A stretch of 64,000 bases of DNA from Rhodococcus sp. RD6.2 (GTDB lineage Bacteria > Actinomycetota > Actinomycetes > Mycobacteriales > Mycobacteriaceae). The DNA is taken from assembly GCF_001040705.1 (NCBI RefSeq), contig NZ_CVQP01000008.1, positions 304,209 to 368,208 on the forward strand, read 5' to 3'. Both the position numbers and the translations under genes were made by a program. The notes under the pieces are model-generated. The model saw nothing but the letters and a program-made list of their open reading frames with translations. It had not been told where the DNA came from and made no database searches. This document shows positions 17,614-25,618 of this stretch, one piece after another (position 1 is the stretch's first letter; the number at the start of each line of letters is the position of its first letter).

Positions 17614-18756
17614 TCAGAGATTCAGGCCCCGCCCGATGATCTCCTTCATGATCTCGCTGGTTCCGCCGTAGATCTTCTGCACACGAGAGTCCATGTACGC
17701 CTTCGCGATCGGGTACTCCCGCATGTAGCCGTAGCCGCCGTGCAGCTGGAGGCAACGGTCGATGAGTTCGACCTGCCGGTCGGTGGTCCAGTACTTGGCC
17801 ATCGCGGCCTCCTGGACGGTGAGCTTGTTCTGATTCAGCAGCTCGATCGACTTGTCGACGAAGACACGCGCGATCTGCGTCTGCGTCGCCATGTCCGCTA
17901 GCTCGAAACGGGTGTTCTGGAAGCTGCCGATGGACTTGCCGAAGGCCTTGCGGTCGCGGACGTACTGGATGGTCATGTCGAGCGCCGATTCCATCGCGGC
18001 GGCGGCGACGACAGCGATCGACAGGCGTTCCTGCGGAAGGTTCTTCATCAGATAGATGAAGCCCATCCCCTCCTCACCGAGCAGATTCGTCGCGGGCACC
18101 CGGACGTCGGTGAAGCTGAGTTCGGCGGTGTCCTGGGCCTTCAAGCCGATCTTGTCGAGGTTGCGTCCACGTTCGAAGCCCTCCATGCCGCGCTCGACGA
18201 CGAGCAGGGAGAAGCCCTGCGCGCCCTTGTCGGGGTCGGTCTGCGCAACGACGATCACGAGGTCGGCGTTGATTCCGTTGGTGATGAAGGTCTTGGAACC
18301 GTTGAGGATCCAGTGGTCGCCGTCGCGGACTGCGCGGGTCTTGATGCCCTGCAGATCCGATCCGGTGCCGGGCTCGGTCATCGCGATCGCGGTGATGATC
18401 TCGCCGGAACAGAATCCGGGCAGCCAGCGCTGCTTCTGCTCCTCGGTCGCGAGATCCATCAGGTACGGGGCGACGACGTCGTTGTGGAGCATGAAGCCGA
18501 TGCCGCTGAAGCCGCGGCGGGTGGTCTCCTCGGTGACGATCGCGTTGTACCGGAAGTCCAGCACGCCGCCGCCGCCGTACTCCTCGGGCACAGCCATGCC
18601 GAGGAAGCCCTGGTCGCCGGCCTTCTTCCAGACCTCACGGTCGACGATGTTCTGCTCTTCCCACAGGTCGTGGTTCGGCGCGACCTCCTGGTCGAGGAAC
18701 TTGCGGTAGGACTCACGGAAGAGTTCGTGCTCGGGCTCGAAGAGAGTGCGTTCCAT
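17614..18756 (-). CDS. Acyl-CoA dehydrogenase (FadE20-like, long-chain type)
   Basis: 380 residues, standard length. Three-domain ACAD: N-terminal helices, the beta domain (TAIAMTEPGTGSDLQGIKT, flavin and substrate contact) and the C-terminal helical domain (MREYPIAKAYMDSRVQKIYGG). The C-terminal site reads YGGTSEIMKE, with Gly where medium-chain enzymes carry the catalytic Glu; this is the pattern of long-chain and isovaleryl types, whose Glu sits on an earlier helix. It should do the first step of beta-oxidation. In M. tuberculosis fadE20 lies between lexA and hflX, which supports the name. A leaderless-type -10 lies 6 nt before the ATG. Confidence 0.9.
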   Translation of the reverse strand: MERTLFEPEHELFRESYRKFLDQEVAPNHDLWEEQNIVDREVWKKAGDQGFLGMAVPEEYGGGGVLDFRYNAIVTEETTRRGFSGIGFMLHNDVVAPYLMDLATEEQKQRWLPGFCSGEIITAIAMTEPGTGSDLQGIKTRAVRDGDHWILNGSKTFITNGINADLVIVVAQTDPDKGAQGFSLLVVERGMEGFERGRNLDKIGLKAQDTAELSFTDVRVPATNLLGEEGMGFIYLMKNLPQERLSIAVVAAAAMESALDMTIQYVRDRKAFGKSIGSFQNTRFELADMATQTQIARVFVDKSIELLNQNKLTVQEAAMAKYWTTDRQVELIDRCLQLHGGYGYMREYPIAKAYMDSRVQKIYGGTSEIMKEIIGRGLNL

Positions 18757-18768
18757 ACGCTCAGGCTA
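18757..18768 (-). promoter_or_regulatory. Leaderless -10 box of the acyl-CoA dehydrogenase gene
   Basis: TAGCCT on the minus strand (18768-18763), then 6 nt, then ATG at 18756. No clear -35 was identified. Confidence 0.45.
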
Positions 18769-18869
18769 GGTCGCCGTCGAGCGACCGGTCGATGACCCGA
18801 ACGAGCACAAAGTGTGACCGGCGAGACAGTCGACGCCCGGACCACGCCGAAACCGTGGCCACACGCAAC

Positions 18870-18900
18870 GGCCTGACCGAGCCGACGGTTCGGTCAGGCC
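18870..18900 (-). terminator. Terminator of the MymA-like operon
   Basis: Perfect 11-bp arms GGCCTGACCGA / TCGGTCAGGCC with a 9-nt loop, starting 9 bp beyond the monooxygenase stop and before the acyl-CoA dehydrogenase promoter. Confidence 0.7.
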
Positions 18901-18908
18901 ATGGACAC

Positions 18909-20501
18909 CTAGGCGCACTCGAAGCCGTGATAGTTCGCGATCGCGACGCCGTCGCCGATCTGCTTGTAGATGCCGACACCCCCGACGAACGGAAGGAACA
19001 CCCGCCGCTTGCCCGGGACGTTCGCCCCCATGTACCAGGACGCGGCCTCGGGAAACAGCGTCAGGTCGGCCGTGTCGTTGGTGGCGTTCACCCAGTCGTC
19101 CTCGGCTTCAGGGTCCGGTTCCATCCGCGTGAGCCCCTGGCTGCGGAGGTGCTCGAGCGCGTTGCTGATCCACTCGACGTGGTACTCGATGGAGGTCAAC
19201 ATGTTCGACAACACCGACGGGCTCTGCGGGCCGGTGACGGTGAACAGGTTGGGAAATCCTGCCGACATCAGACCGAGGTAGGTGCGCGGACCGTCCGCCC
19301 ACTTGTCCCGCAGCGTCCGTTCGCCGCTACGGATGTCGATGGCATCGAGTGCGCCCGTCATTGCATCGAATCCGGTGGCGAGGACGATCACGTCCACCTC
19401 GTGTTCGGTGTCGCCCGCGACGATTCCGCGCTCGGTGATGCGGCGCAGCGGCTCCTCGGTGAGGTCGACGAGCGTGACGTTGTCCTGGTTGTAGACCTCG
19501 TAGTAACCCGTGTCGACGCACATCCGCTTGGCACCGATCGGGTACGACCGCGGCGTCAGCTTCTCCGCGACCGTCGGATCGGTGACCTTGTCCCGGATAC
19601 GGGCGCGGACGTACTCGGCGGCGAGATCGTTGGCCTCCGGGTCGAGGAGCAGGTCGTAGAAGGCCTGCTGGTAGCACAGTCCACCTCCCTCCCACCTGCG
19701 GCCGAGTTCCGCGTTGGCCGCATCCGTGTCGAGATCCGGGAAGAACGGCGGGTACGCCAGACCCTCGCCGCATTGCGCGCCGCCCCGCGTCAGCCTGCTC
19801 ACCTCCCGGAACTCCGGGTACCGTTCCTTCACCGCCGCGAGTTCGTCCGCGATCGGCCGGTTCTGGGCCGGTACGGCGTACGGGGGCGTGCGCTGGAACA
19901 CGGTGAGGTGCCCGACCGTCGGCGCGATCGCGGTGATCGTCTGCAGCCCGGACGAACCGGTGCCGACGACGGCGACCCGCTTACCGGCGAGGTCGGCCCC
20001 CTCCAGCGGCCACTCCCACGTCCGGAGGACCTCGCCTGCGAAGTTCTCGAGTCCCTCGAAATGCGGTGCGGTCGGGACGGACAGGCAACCGGTTGCCGCG
20101 ATCACGAACCGCGCACTCGTGCGGGTGCCGTCGTCGGTGGTCACGGCCCACTCGTCGGCGGATTCGTCGAACTCCATCGCCACGACCCGGGTGTCGAAGT
20201 CGATGTCTCGACGCAGGTCGTACCGGTCGGCGACGTGGCGAATGTAGGTGAGGATCTCGGGCTGGGCTGCGTAGCGCTCGGTCCAGTTCCATTCTCGCTG
20301 CAGCTCGGGGTCGAACGAGTAGGAGTACTCGATCGATTCGATGTCGCAACGCGCGCCCGGGTAGCGGTTCCAGTACCAGGTGCCGCCGACCTCGGGACCG
20401 GCCTCGACGACGCGCGCAGTGAACCCGAGCTCGCGCATCTTGTACAGCTGGTAGAGACCGGCGAACCCCGCGCCGATGATCAGGACGTCGTGATCGGCCA
20501 T
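18909..20501 (-). CDS. Flavin-dependent monooxygenase, Baeyer-Villiger/MymA type, with altered fingerprint
   Basis: 530 residues. FAD-binding Rossmann motif GAGFAG at 10-15, then EVGGTWYWNRYPGARCDI, and the NADPH Rossmann motif GTGSSG at 180-185. Between them lies the type I Baeyer-Villiger fingerprint FxGxxxHxxxWP, here FAGEVLRTWEWP at 154-165, with Arg160 in the place of the conserved His. It ends an operon adhD - ALDH - esterase - monooxygenase with a divergent AraC regulator, resembling the M. tuberculosis virS-mymA locus, where MymA is the Rv3083 monooxygenase. It probably oxygenates ketones, aldehydes or sulfides; activity with Arg160 is uncertain. It is separated by 3 bp from the esterase gene. 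Confidence 0.88.
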   Translation of the reverse strand: MADHDVLIIGAGFAGLYQLYKMRELGFTARVVEAGPEVGGTWYWNRYPGARCDIESIEYSYSFDPELQREWNWTERYAAQPEILTYIRHVADRYDLRRDIDFDTRVVAMEFDESADEWAVTTDDGTRTSARFVIAATGCLSVPTAPHFEGLENFAGEVLRTWEWPLEGADLAGKRVAVVGTGSSGLQTITAIAPTVGHLTVFQRTPPYAVPAQNRPIADELAAVKERYPEFREVSRLTRGGAQCGEGLAYPPFFPDLDTDAANAELGRRWEGGGLCYQQAFYDLLLDPEANDLAAEYVRARIRDKVTDPTVAEKLTPRSYPIGAKRMCVDTGYYEVYNQDNVTLVDLTEEPLRRITERGIVAGDTEHEVDVIVLATGFDAMTGALDAIDIRSGERTLRDKWADGPRTYLGLMSAGFPNLFTVTGPQSPSVLSNMLTSIEYHVEWISNALEHLRSQGLTRMEPDPEAEDDWVNATNDTADLTLFPEAASWYMGANVPGKRRVFLPFVGGVGIYKQIGDGVAIANYHGFECA

Positions 20502-20504
20502 CTG

Positions 20505-21452
20505 TCACACCACCTTTCCGCTTTCGCCGAGGAACTTGCCGATGTGGTCGGCGACGAGCGCGACTCCTGTCGCGGCGCCGGGCAGGATGTTCACCATCTG
20601 GAAGTAGGCATGCATCTGTCCGAACGCGTCCTCCAGCGCGACCGGGACGCCCGCCGCCGCAAGCGCATTCGCATAGGCCACACCCTCGTCATGGAGTGGA
20701 TCGCATTCCGCCACGTACACCAGGGCCGGGGGCAGCCCGGCAAGGTTGTCGGCGCGTAGTGGAGAGGCGTCGGGCGAGGTTCGCGCCTGTTCGTTCGGCA
20801 AGTAGTGGCCCCAGAACCAGGCCATGGTTTCGCGGGTCAGGAGCAACTGGTTCTCCGGCGCGAGGTACGACGGGCGGCCGAGGTCGCAGTCCGTCACCGG
20901 GTACACCAGCACCTGGTAGTCGATGTGCGGACCGCCGCGGTCGCGCGCCCACTGCGTCATCACGGCCGCGATGTTGCCGCCTGCACTGTCGCCGGCGACG
21001 ATCAACGGCACGCCGTCCGGTGCAAACTCACCGGAATGTTCTGCTGCCCAGTTCAATCCGATCCAGCTGTCCTCGATCGCGGTGGGGAACGGATGCTCGG
21101 GTGCCTTGCGGTAGTTCACCAGGACGACCGTCGATCGGGTGAGGTTCGCCAACTGTCGCCCGAGGTGGTCGTACTGAAGGTCGATGTCTCCGATCACCCA
21201 TCCGCCGCCGTGGAAGTACACGATCACCGACCGGGATTCGCCTTCCGGAACGAGGACGCGGACCCGGAACCGTCCGCCGTCCCCGCCGAGTCGGAGATTC
21301 CGCACCGACGCGACCTCGGGGCCCCGGCCACTCATACCGGCGAAGATCGGACCGCTCATCCGCGCGAGCGCGGGTGTTCCCTCGTGTATGGGTGGATCAC
21401 GCGTTTCGGCGAGCAGAGCGAGAAAGGCTTGGGACACGGGCTCGAGCGCCAT
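20505..21452 (-). CDS. HSL-family alpha/beta-hydrolase esterase (LipR-like)
   Basis: 315 residues from the ATG at 21450-21452, preceded by GGAGGAG. Hormone-sensitive-lipase signatures: oxyanion-hole HGGG from His81 (VYFHGGGWVIGD), nucleophile Ser156 in GDSAGG, and a C-terminal Asp/His region (AECDPLHDEGVAYANAL, then FGQMHAYF). It hydrolyses acyl esters. In context it could cleave the ester formed by the downstream Baeyer-Villiger monooxygenase, releasing an alcohol and an acid for the adjoining dehydrogenases. Its position beside the monooxygenase matches lipR (Rv3084) next to mymA. No signal peptide. Confidence 0.88.
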   Translation of the reverse strand: MALEPVSQAFLALLAETRDPPIHEGTPALARMSGPIFAGMSGRGPEVASVRNLRLGGDGGRFRVRVLVPEGESRSVIVYFHGGGWVIGDIDLQYDHLGRQLANLTRSTVVLVNYRKAPEHPFPTAIEDSWIGLNWAAEHSGEFAPDGVPLIVAGDSAGGNIAAVMTQWARDRGGPHIDYQVLVYPVTDCDLGRPSYLAPENQLLLTRETMAWFWGHYLPNEQARTSPDASPLRADNLAGLPPALVYVAECDPLHDEGVAYANALAAAGVPVALEDAFGQMHAYFQMVNILPGAATGVALVADHIGKFLGESGKVV

Positions 21453-21520
21453 GAATTCTCCTCCGGTTGGCGCCCCGCACCGGTGGTGCGCTCTCGATCC
21501 CCTCACTTCCGAAAGCGCAC

Positions 21521-21593
21521 CACCGCGGCGGAGCCACACATGACGTACTGCGGCGGTGCCGCACATCAGTACTGCGGCGGCGCCGCGTGTCAG
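21521..21593. repeat. Tandem hairpin repeat (24 bp) behind the aldehyde dehydrogenase gene
   Basis: Two 24-bp units at 21546-21569 and 21570-21593, plus a more degenerate copy at 21521-21545. Each centres on a hairpin of GCGGC and GCCGC arms with a 3-nt loop (GGT or GGC). The unit nearest the gene contains the ALDH stop codon (TCA, 21590-21592). The array fills much of the 137-bp gap before the esterase gene. Confidence 0.75.
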
Positions 21594-23002
21594 CCCTGAA
21601 TGGACTTGACCTCCAGGAACTCTTCGAGCCCGTACACGCCCGCCTCGCGGCCGTTGCCGGACTGCTTGTAGCCGCCGAACGGCGCGTTGACGTTGAAGGC
21701 GCCGTCGTTGACCTGGATCTGGCCGGCCCGGATCCGACGGGCGATCCGGTCGGCACGCTCCCGCGATCCGGACCAGACGGCACCGGCGAGGCCGTAGTCG
21801 GTGGCGTTGGCCAGGCGCACGGCGTCCTCCTCGCTGTCGTACGCCTCGATCGCGAGGACGGGTCCGAAGACCTCCTCCCTGTGGAGGGTCATGTCCTCGG
21901 TGACGTCGGAGAACACGGTCGGGCGCACGAAGGCACCGGGCGCGTCGAGGTCGACCTCGCCGCCCGCGACCAGGCGCGCACCCTCGTCGAGGGCGGTGCG
22001 GATGTGGCCGAGGACGCGCTGCTGCTGCGCCCGCGACGACAGCGGGCCGACCGCGGTCCCCTCGTCCGACGGGTCACCGACGGGCAGCGCCTCGGCCGTC
22101 GCCTTTGCCAGCGCCTCCACCTCGGCGACCCGGTCACGCGGCACGAGCATGCGGGTGAGTGCCGTGCACGTCTGACCGGAGTTCAGCATCATCGTCTGCA
22201 CCGACGCCGGCACCACGGCGGCGAGGTCGGTGTCGTCGAGGATGACGTTCGGGCTCTTGCCACCGAGTTCGAGCGACACCTTCTTGACGGTGCGGGCCGC
22301 GACCTCGGAGATGCGGCGTCCCGCGCGGGTCGAGCCGGTGAAGCTGACGATGTCGACGTCGTCGTGGCCCGCGAGCGCCTCACCGACGTCCGGCCCGGTG
22401 CCGAAGACGACGTTGAACACGCCTGGGGGCAAGCCGATCTCGTCGACGATCTCGGTGAGGATGATCGCGCAGAGAGGAGTGACCTCACTCGGCTTCACGA
22501 CGACCGTGTTGCCTGCCGCCAGGCCGTACGCGACCTTCAGTGCGATCTGGTGCAGCGGGTAGTTCCACGGCGTGATCGCTGCGAGGACACCGAACGGTTC
22601 CCGGACGATCGTCGAACCGCGGTACTCGGTCTCGAACTCGTACTCGCGCACGATGTTCGCGGACTCGGCGAAGCTGTTGAGAGGCAACGGGACCTGGATC
22701 GCCCGCGACACCGAGATGGGGCAACCCATTTCGGACGAGATGGTGCTCGCGATCTCCTCGGCCCGCTCGGCGAGCTTCCCGGCGATCGTCGTGAGGAGGT
22801 CCGCGCGCTCGGAAGCCGGCGTCTCGGACCAGCCCGGGAACGCCGCCCGAGCGGCCGCGACGGCGGCGTCCACGTCGGCGACGGTACCCGCGGTGACCTC
22901 GGCGATCACCGCGTCGTTCGCGGGATTCGTCACGGGGATCCGTGTCGTTCCACTCGACGGAACCCACTTGCCGTCGATGTAGTTCTTGTCGTGCGTCTGC
23001 AT
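21590..23002 (-). CDS. NAD(P)-dependent aldehyde dehydrogenase
   Basis: 470 residues, normal family length. Starts NYIDGKWVPSSGTTRIPVTN; cofactor region ITPWNYPLHQIALKVAYGLA and VVKPSEVTP; SFTGSTRAG; general base Glu245 in LELGGKSP; nucleophile Cys279 in NSGQTCTALTR. It oxidises an aldehyde to the acid. The gene lies between adhD and the esterase on the same strand, so the operon can take an alcohol through the aldehyde to the acid. In the M. tuberculosis mymA operon this position is held by a short-chain dehydrogenase, so the ALDH is a local difference. Both flanking gaps carry hairpin repeats. Confidence 0.92.
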   Translation of the reverse strand: MQTHDKNYIDGKWVPSSGTTRIPVTNPANDAVIAEVTAGTVADVDAAVAAARAAFPGWSETPASERADLLTTIAGKLAERAEEIASTISSEMGCPISVSRAIQVPLPLNSFAESANIVREYEFETEYRGSTIVREPFGVLAAITPWNYPLHQIALKVAYGLAAGNTVVVKPSEVTPLCAIILTEIVDEIGLPPGVFNVVFGTGPDVGEALAGHDDVDIVSFTGSTRAGRRISEVAARTVKKVSLELGGKSPNVILDDTDLAAVVPASVQTMMLNSGQTCTALTRMLVPRDRVAEVEALAKATAEALPVGDPSDEGTAVGPLSSRAQQQRVLGHIRTALDEGARLVAGGEVDLDAPGAFVRPTVFSDVTEDMTLHREEVFGPVLAIEAYDSEEDAVRLANATDYGLAGAVWSGSRERADRIARRIRAGQIQVNDGAFNVNAPFGGYKQSGNGREAGVYGLEEFLEVKSIQG

Positions 23003-23054
23003 GAATCTGCTCTCTGTCGTGTGCTCGGTGAGTGTCGAATCGGCGGTCGCTGCG

Positions 23055-23154
23055 GATCGGACCGCTCAGCGGTCGTGTCGATCGGACCGCTCAGCGGTCG
23101 TGTCGATCGGACCGCTCAGCGGTCGTGTCGATCGGACCGCTCAGCGGTCGGCGT
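23055..23154. repeat. 25-bp tandem hairpin array, four copies, behind adhD
   Basis: Three identical units at 23055-23079, 23080-23104 and 23105-23129 and a fourth at 23130-23154 that diverges in its last bases. Each holds the perfect palindrome GACCGCT-C-AGCGGTC. The last unit is the end of the adhD coding region: its TCA at 23141-23143 is the adhD stop, so the others repeat Asp-Arg-stop plus downstream bases. The array lies inside the operon, before the ALDH gene. Confidence 0.92.
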
Positions 23155-24268
23155 CGGTGTAGACGACGACACCGCGCAGGTTCTTGCCGTCGAACATGTC
23201 CTGGTAGCCCTGGTTGATGTCTTCGATGCTGTACCGGGTGGTGACGAGCTCGTCGAGCTTGAGGTGCCCGGAGCGGTAGAGGTCGAGGAGCTTGGGGATC
23301 TGGGTGCGGGGGCCGACGCCGCCGAAGATGGCACCCTGCACGCGCTTCTGCAGCAGGGTCAGCTCGAACAGGTTGAGGTCGACGGTGGACTGGGTGGCGT
23401 CGCCCATACCGGTGACGACGACCTGTCCGCCCTTGCCGGTCAGGCTCAGCGCCTGCTGGATGTGCTCGCCCTTGATCTCACCGACGGTGATGATCGTGAC
23501 GTGTGCCATTTTGCCCCAGGTGAATTCGCCGATCTCGGCGGCGGCCTCCGCGACCGAGGCGTACGTGTGGGTGGCTCCGAACTCGATGGCCTTCTTTCGC
23601 TTGAACTCGACGGGGTCGATGGCGACGACGAAGCGGGCTCCGGCGAACTTGGCGCCCTGCACGGCGTTGATGCCGACGCCTCCGACACCGATGACGACGA
23701 CCGTGTCGCCGGGGCGGGTGTTGCCGATCTCCGTCGCCGAGCCCCAGCCCGTGGACACGCCGCATCCGAGCAGCGCCGCGGTTTCGAGCGGGATGTCCTT
23801 CTCGATCTTCACGACGGACGCCTGGCTCACCGTGACGTAGGGCGCGAAGGTGCCGAGCAGGCACATCTGGATGACGGGCCGGCCGTCGCGGGTCACGCGG
23901 AACGTCTTGTCGGCGATGGCCTGACCGGTCAGCAGCCCGGCGCCCTCGTCGCACAGGTTCTGCAGCCCGGTGGCGCAGGACGGACAGGTGCCGCAGGCCG
24001 GGATGAACGCGAGCACAACGTGGTCGCCCTCTTCGAGTCCGGTGACGCCGGGGCCGACCTTGGTGATGACGCCTGCGCCCTCGTGGCCGCCGAGGACGGG
24101 CATCAGCGGCACCGGGCTGGCGCCCGCGACCACGTGCGCGTCGGAGTGGCACAGTCCGGAGGCGGCGAGCCGTACCTGAACCTCCCCCGCCACCGGATCA
24201 CCGAGTTCGACCTCGGTGATCGTCCAGGGTGCACCGATCTCCTCGACAACCGCAGCCTTGACCTTCAT
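23141..24268 (-). CDS. Zinc-dependent, NDMA-type alcohol dehydrogenase (AdhD-like)
   Basis: 375 residues; RBS GAGGAGG 6 nt before the ATG. Catalytic zinc ligands Cys40 (GLCHSD) and His62/Glu63 (GGHEGAG); structural zinc ligands Cys92, Cys95, Cys98, Cys106; Rossmann GVGGVG in VVVIGVGGVGINAVQGAKF. This long-form MDR group with KGEHIQQALSLTG is the actinobacterial NDMA-dependent alcohol dehydrogenase type, which may hold its nicotinamide cofactor tightly. It oxidises alcohols to aldehydes for the downstream ALDH. It is the first gene of the operon and divergent from the AraC regulator, as adhD belongs to the mymA operon in M. tuberculosis. Confidence 0.9.
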   Translation of the reverse strand: MKVKAAVVEEIGAPWTITEVELGDPVAGEVQVRLAASGLCHSDAHVVAGASPVPLMPVLGGHEGAGVITKVGPGVTGLEEGDHVVLAFIPACGTCPSCATGLQNLCDEGAGLLTGQAIADKTFRVTRDGRPVIQMCLLGTFAPYVTVSQASVVKIEKDIPLETAALLGCGVSTGWGSATEIGNTRPGDTVVVIGVGGVGINAVQGAKFAGARFVVAIDPVEFKRKKAIEFGATHTYASVAEAAAEIGEFTWGKMAHVTIITVGEIKGEHIQQALSLTGKGGQVVVTGMGDATQSTVDLNLFELTLLQKRVQGAIFGGVGPRTQIPKLLDLYRSGHLKLDELVTTRYSIEDINQGYQDMFDGKNLRGVVVYTDADR

Positions 24269-24468
24269 GCAACGCCTCCTCGTGTATGCGAGCGGACACA
24301 GTCACCACTCAATGTGACATGCCTCACTCTGATCACACGGTAGGGCTCGACCGGGGAATGGACCAGAACCGTCGGGGCCACAACGCAACATTTCCGGCCA
24401 TCATGGCGACGGTCTCGACTGGATCAGTGACCGACGGCGGCCGGAGCCTTCGCCGGACATCGGACTCG

Positions 24469-24503
24469 TTGACGCGGTCCCGGCGGTCGGTGAAACTGGC
24501 CAC
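24469..24503 (+). promoter_or_regulatory. Leaderless promoter of the AraC regulator
   Basis: -35 TTGACG (24469-24474), 17-bp spacer, -10 GAAACT (24492-24497), 6 nt, ATG at 24504. This supports the chosen start. The rest of the 235-bp divergent region to adhD holds no gene; no repeated operator for the regulator was clear. Confidence 0.5.
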
Positions 24504-25583
24504 ATGATCCCCGGTGCCGTGGTCCGTCGCGAACTGTCACCGGCGGCGCCTGCGGTGACGGAGGCCTCGAATCGGGTCATCGCCGCGATCACCGATCCAT
24601 GGGACCACCCGAGGACGATGGTCTCGGTCGCGCTCATGTGCGAGTGGGGCGCGTCCCACGGCATCGAGGTGGAGACGCTGCTGCGCGGGACGCGCATCGC
24701 CTCGGGTTCGCTGAACGACCCCGAGGTCCTGGTCGAGGCCCGGCAGGAGATGGCCGTCATCCGCAACCTCGTCACCGCGATCGGCCATCGACCCGGACTC
24801 GGGGTCGAACTCGGTTCGCTCTACCACCTGACGGCTTACGGATATCTCGGATATCTGCTCACCGCGTCCGCGACCGCCCGCGACACCGTCGAGCGGGGCC
24901 TGCACTTCGCGCTCCTCACCTTCGCGTTCACGACGATGACGGCGCGGATCGATTCGGGTGGACGGTACGTGCTGACTCTCGAGGCCGATGACGTGCCCGA
25001 GGACGTCAGGGGGTTCGTGCTGGAGCGAGACACGGCTGCCGTCGTGCAGATCCATCGCGAGATCTTTCCCGGTTCCGGCAGGGTGCCGCTCCGCGAAATC
25101 CGCCTCGCCACCGGCAAGGAGGGGCCAACGGGGGTTTTCGCGGACTTCTTCCAGGTTCCGGTCGTGTTCGGATGCCCATGCACCGAGGTGGTGCTGGACG
25201 CCGGGTACCTCGACGAGGTGCCACCGATGGCGAACACCCACACTGCGCAACTCCTCGTGGCGCAATGCGAACGCATTCGTGCCGAACGACTGCACCACAC
25301 CGGGGTCGCCGCTCGGGTCCGCGCGCACCTCCTCGATCGGACGTCGCTGGATCTCACACTCGAAGATGTTGCGCTGCAGTTGCATTACGCACCGCGCACT
25401 CTGCGACGCCATCTCGAGCACGAGGGCACGACGTTCCGTGAACTGCTCGACGAGGTGCGCCGCAGTGTCGCGGAGAACCTGCTGCTGGACCGGTCGATGT
25501 CACGGCACGAGATCGCTCGACGGCTCGGGTATCAGGACTGGTCGAGTGTGGTGCGGGCGACCCGCCGCTGGAAGCGCGAGTGA
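24504..25583 (+). CDS. AraC-family regulator, VirS-like
   Basis: 359 residues. The N-terminal two thirds is the arabinose-binding-like sensor region of the VirS/OruR subgroup (VSVALMCEWGASHGIEVETLLRG through LGVELGSLYHLTAYGYLGYL). The C-terminal AraC HTH pair lies at about 270-355 (RAHLLDRTSLDLTLEDVALQ, APRTLRRHLEHEGTTFRELL, RHEIARRLGYQDWSSVVRATRRW). It ends very close behind the second HTH. It is divergent from adhD and probably activates the adhD-ALDH-esterase-monooxygenase operon, as VirS does for mymA. The last codons are partly repeated after the stop. Confidence 0.88.
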   Translation: MIPGAVVRRELSPAAPAVTEASNRVIAAITDPWDHPRTMVSVALMCEWGASHGIEVETLLRGTRIASGSLNDPEVLVEARQEMAVIRNLVTAIGHRPGLGVELGSLYHLTAYGYLGYLLTASATARDTVERGLHFALLTFAFTTMTARIDSGGRYVLTLEADDVPEDVRGFVLERDTAAVVQIHREIFPGSGRVPLREIRLATGKEGPTGVFADFFQVPVVFGCPCTEVVLDAGYLDEVPPMANTHTAQLLVAQCERIRAERLHHTGVAARVRAHLLDRTSLDLTLEDVALQLHYAPRTLRRHLEHEGTTFRELLDEVRRSVAENLLLDRSMSRHEIARRLGYQDWSSVVRATRRWKRE

Positions 25584-25602
25584 CACCGCGCCGCTGGAAG
25601 CG
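25563..25602. repeat. 14-bp direct repeat copying the 3' end of the AraC gene
   Basis: CGCCGCTGGAAGCG occurs at 25563-25576, inside the last codons of the AraC gene, and again at 25589-25602, beyond the stop, with a 26-bp period. It resembles the longer 3'-end arrays nearby. Confidence 0.8.
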
Positions 25603-25618
25603 GGACCGAGAGTCGGGG

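Noticed and set aside
21467-24343. 958-codon plus-strand frame across the esterase-ALDH-adhD region
   Set aside because: Antisense shadow: it spans three minus-strand genes with full catalytic motifs and their intergenic regions, and has no recognisable domain.
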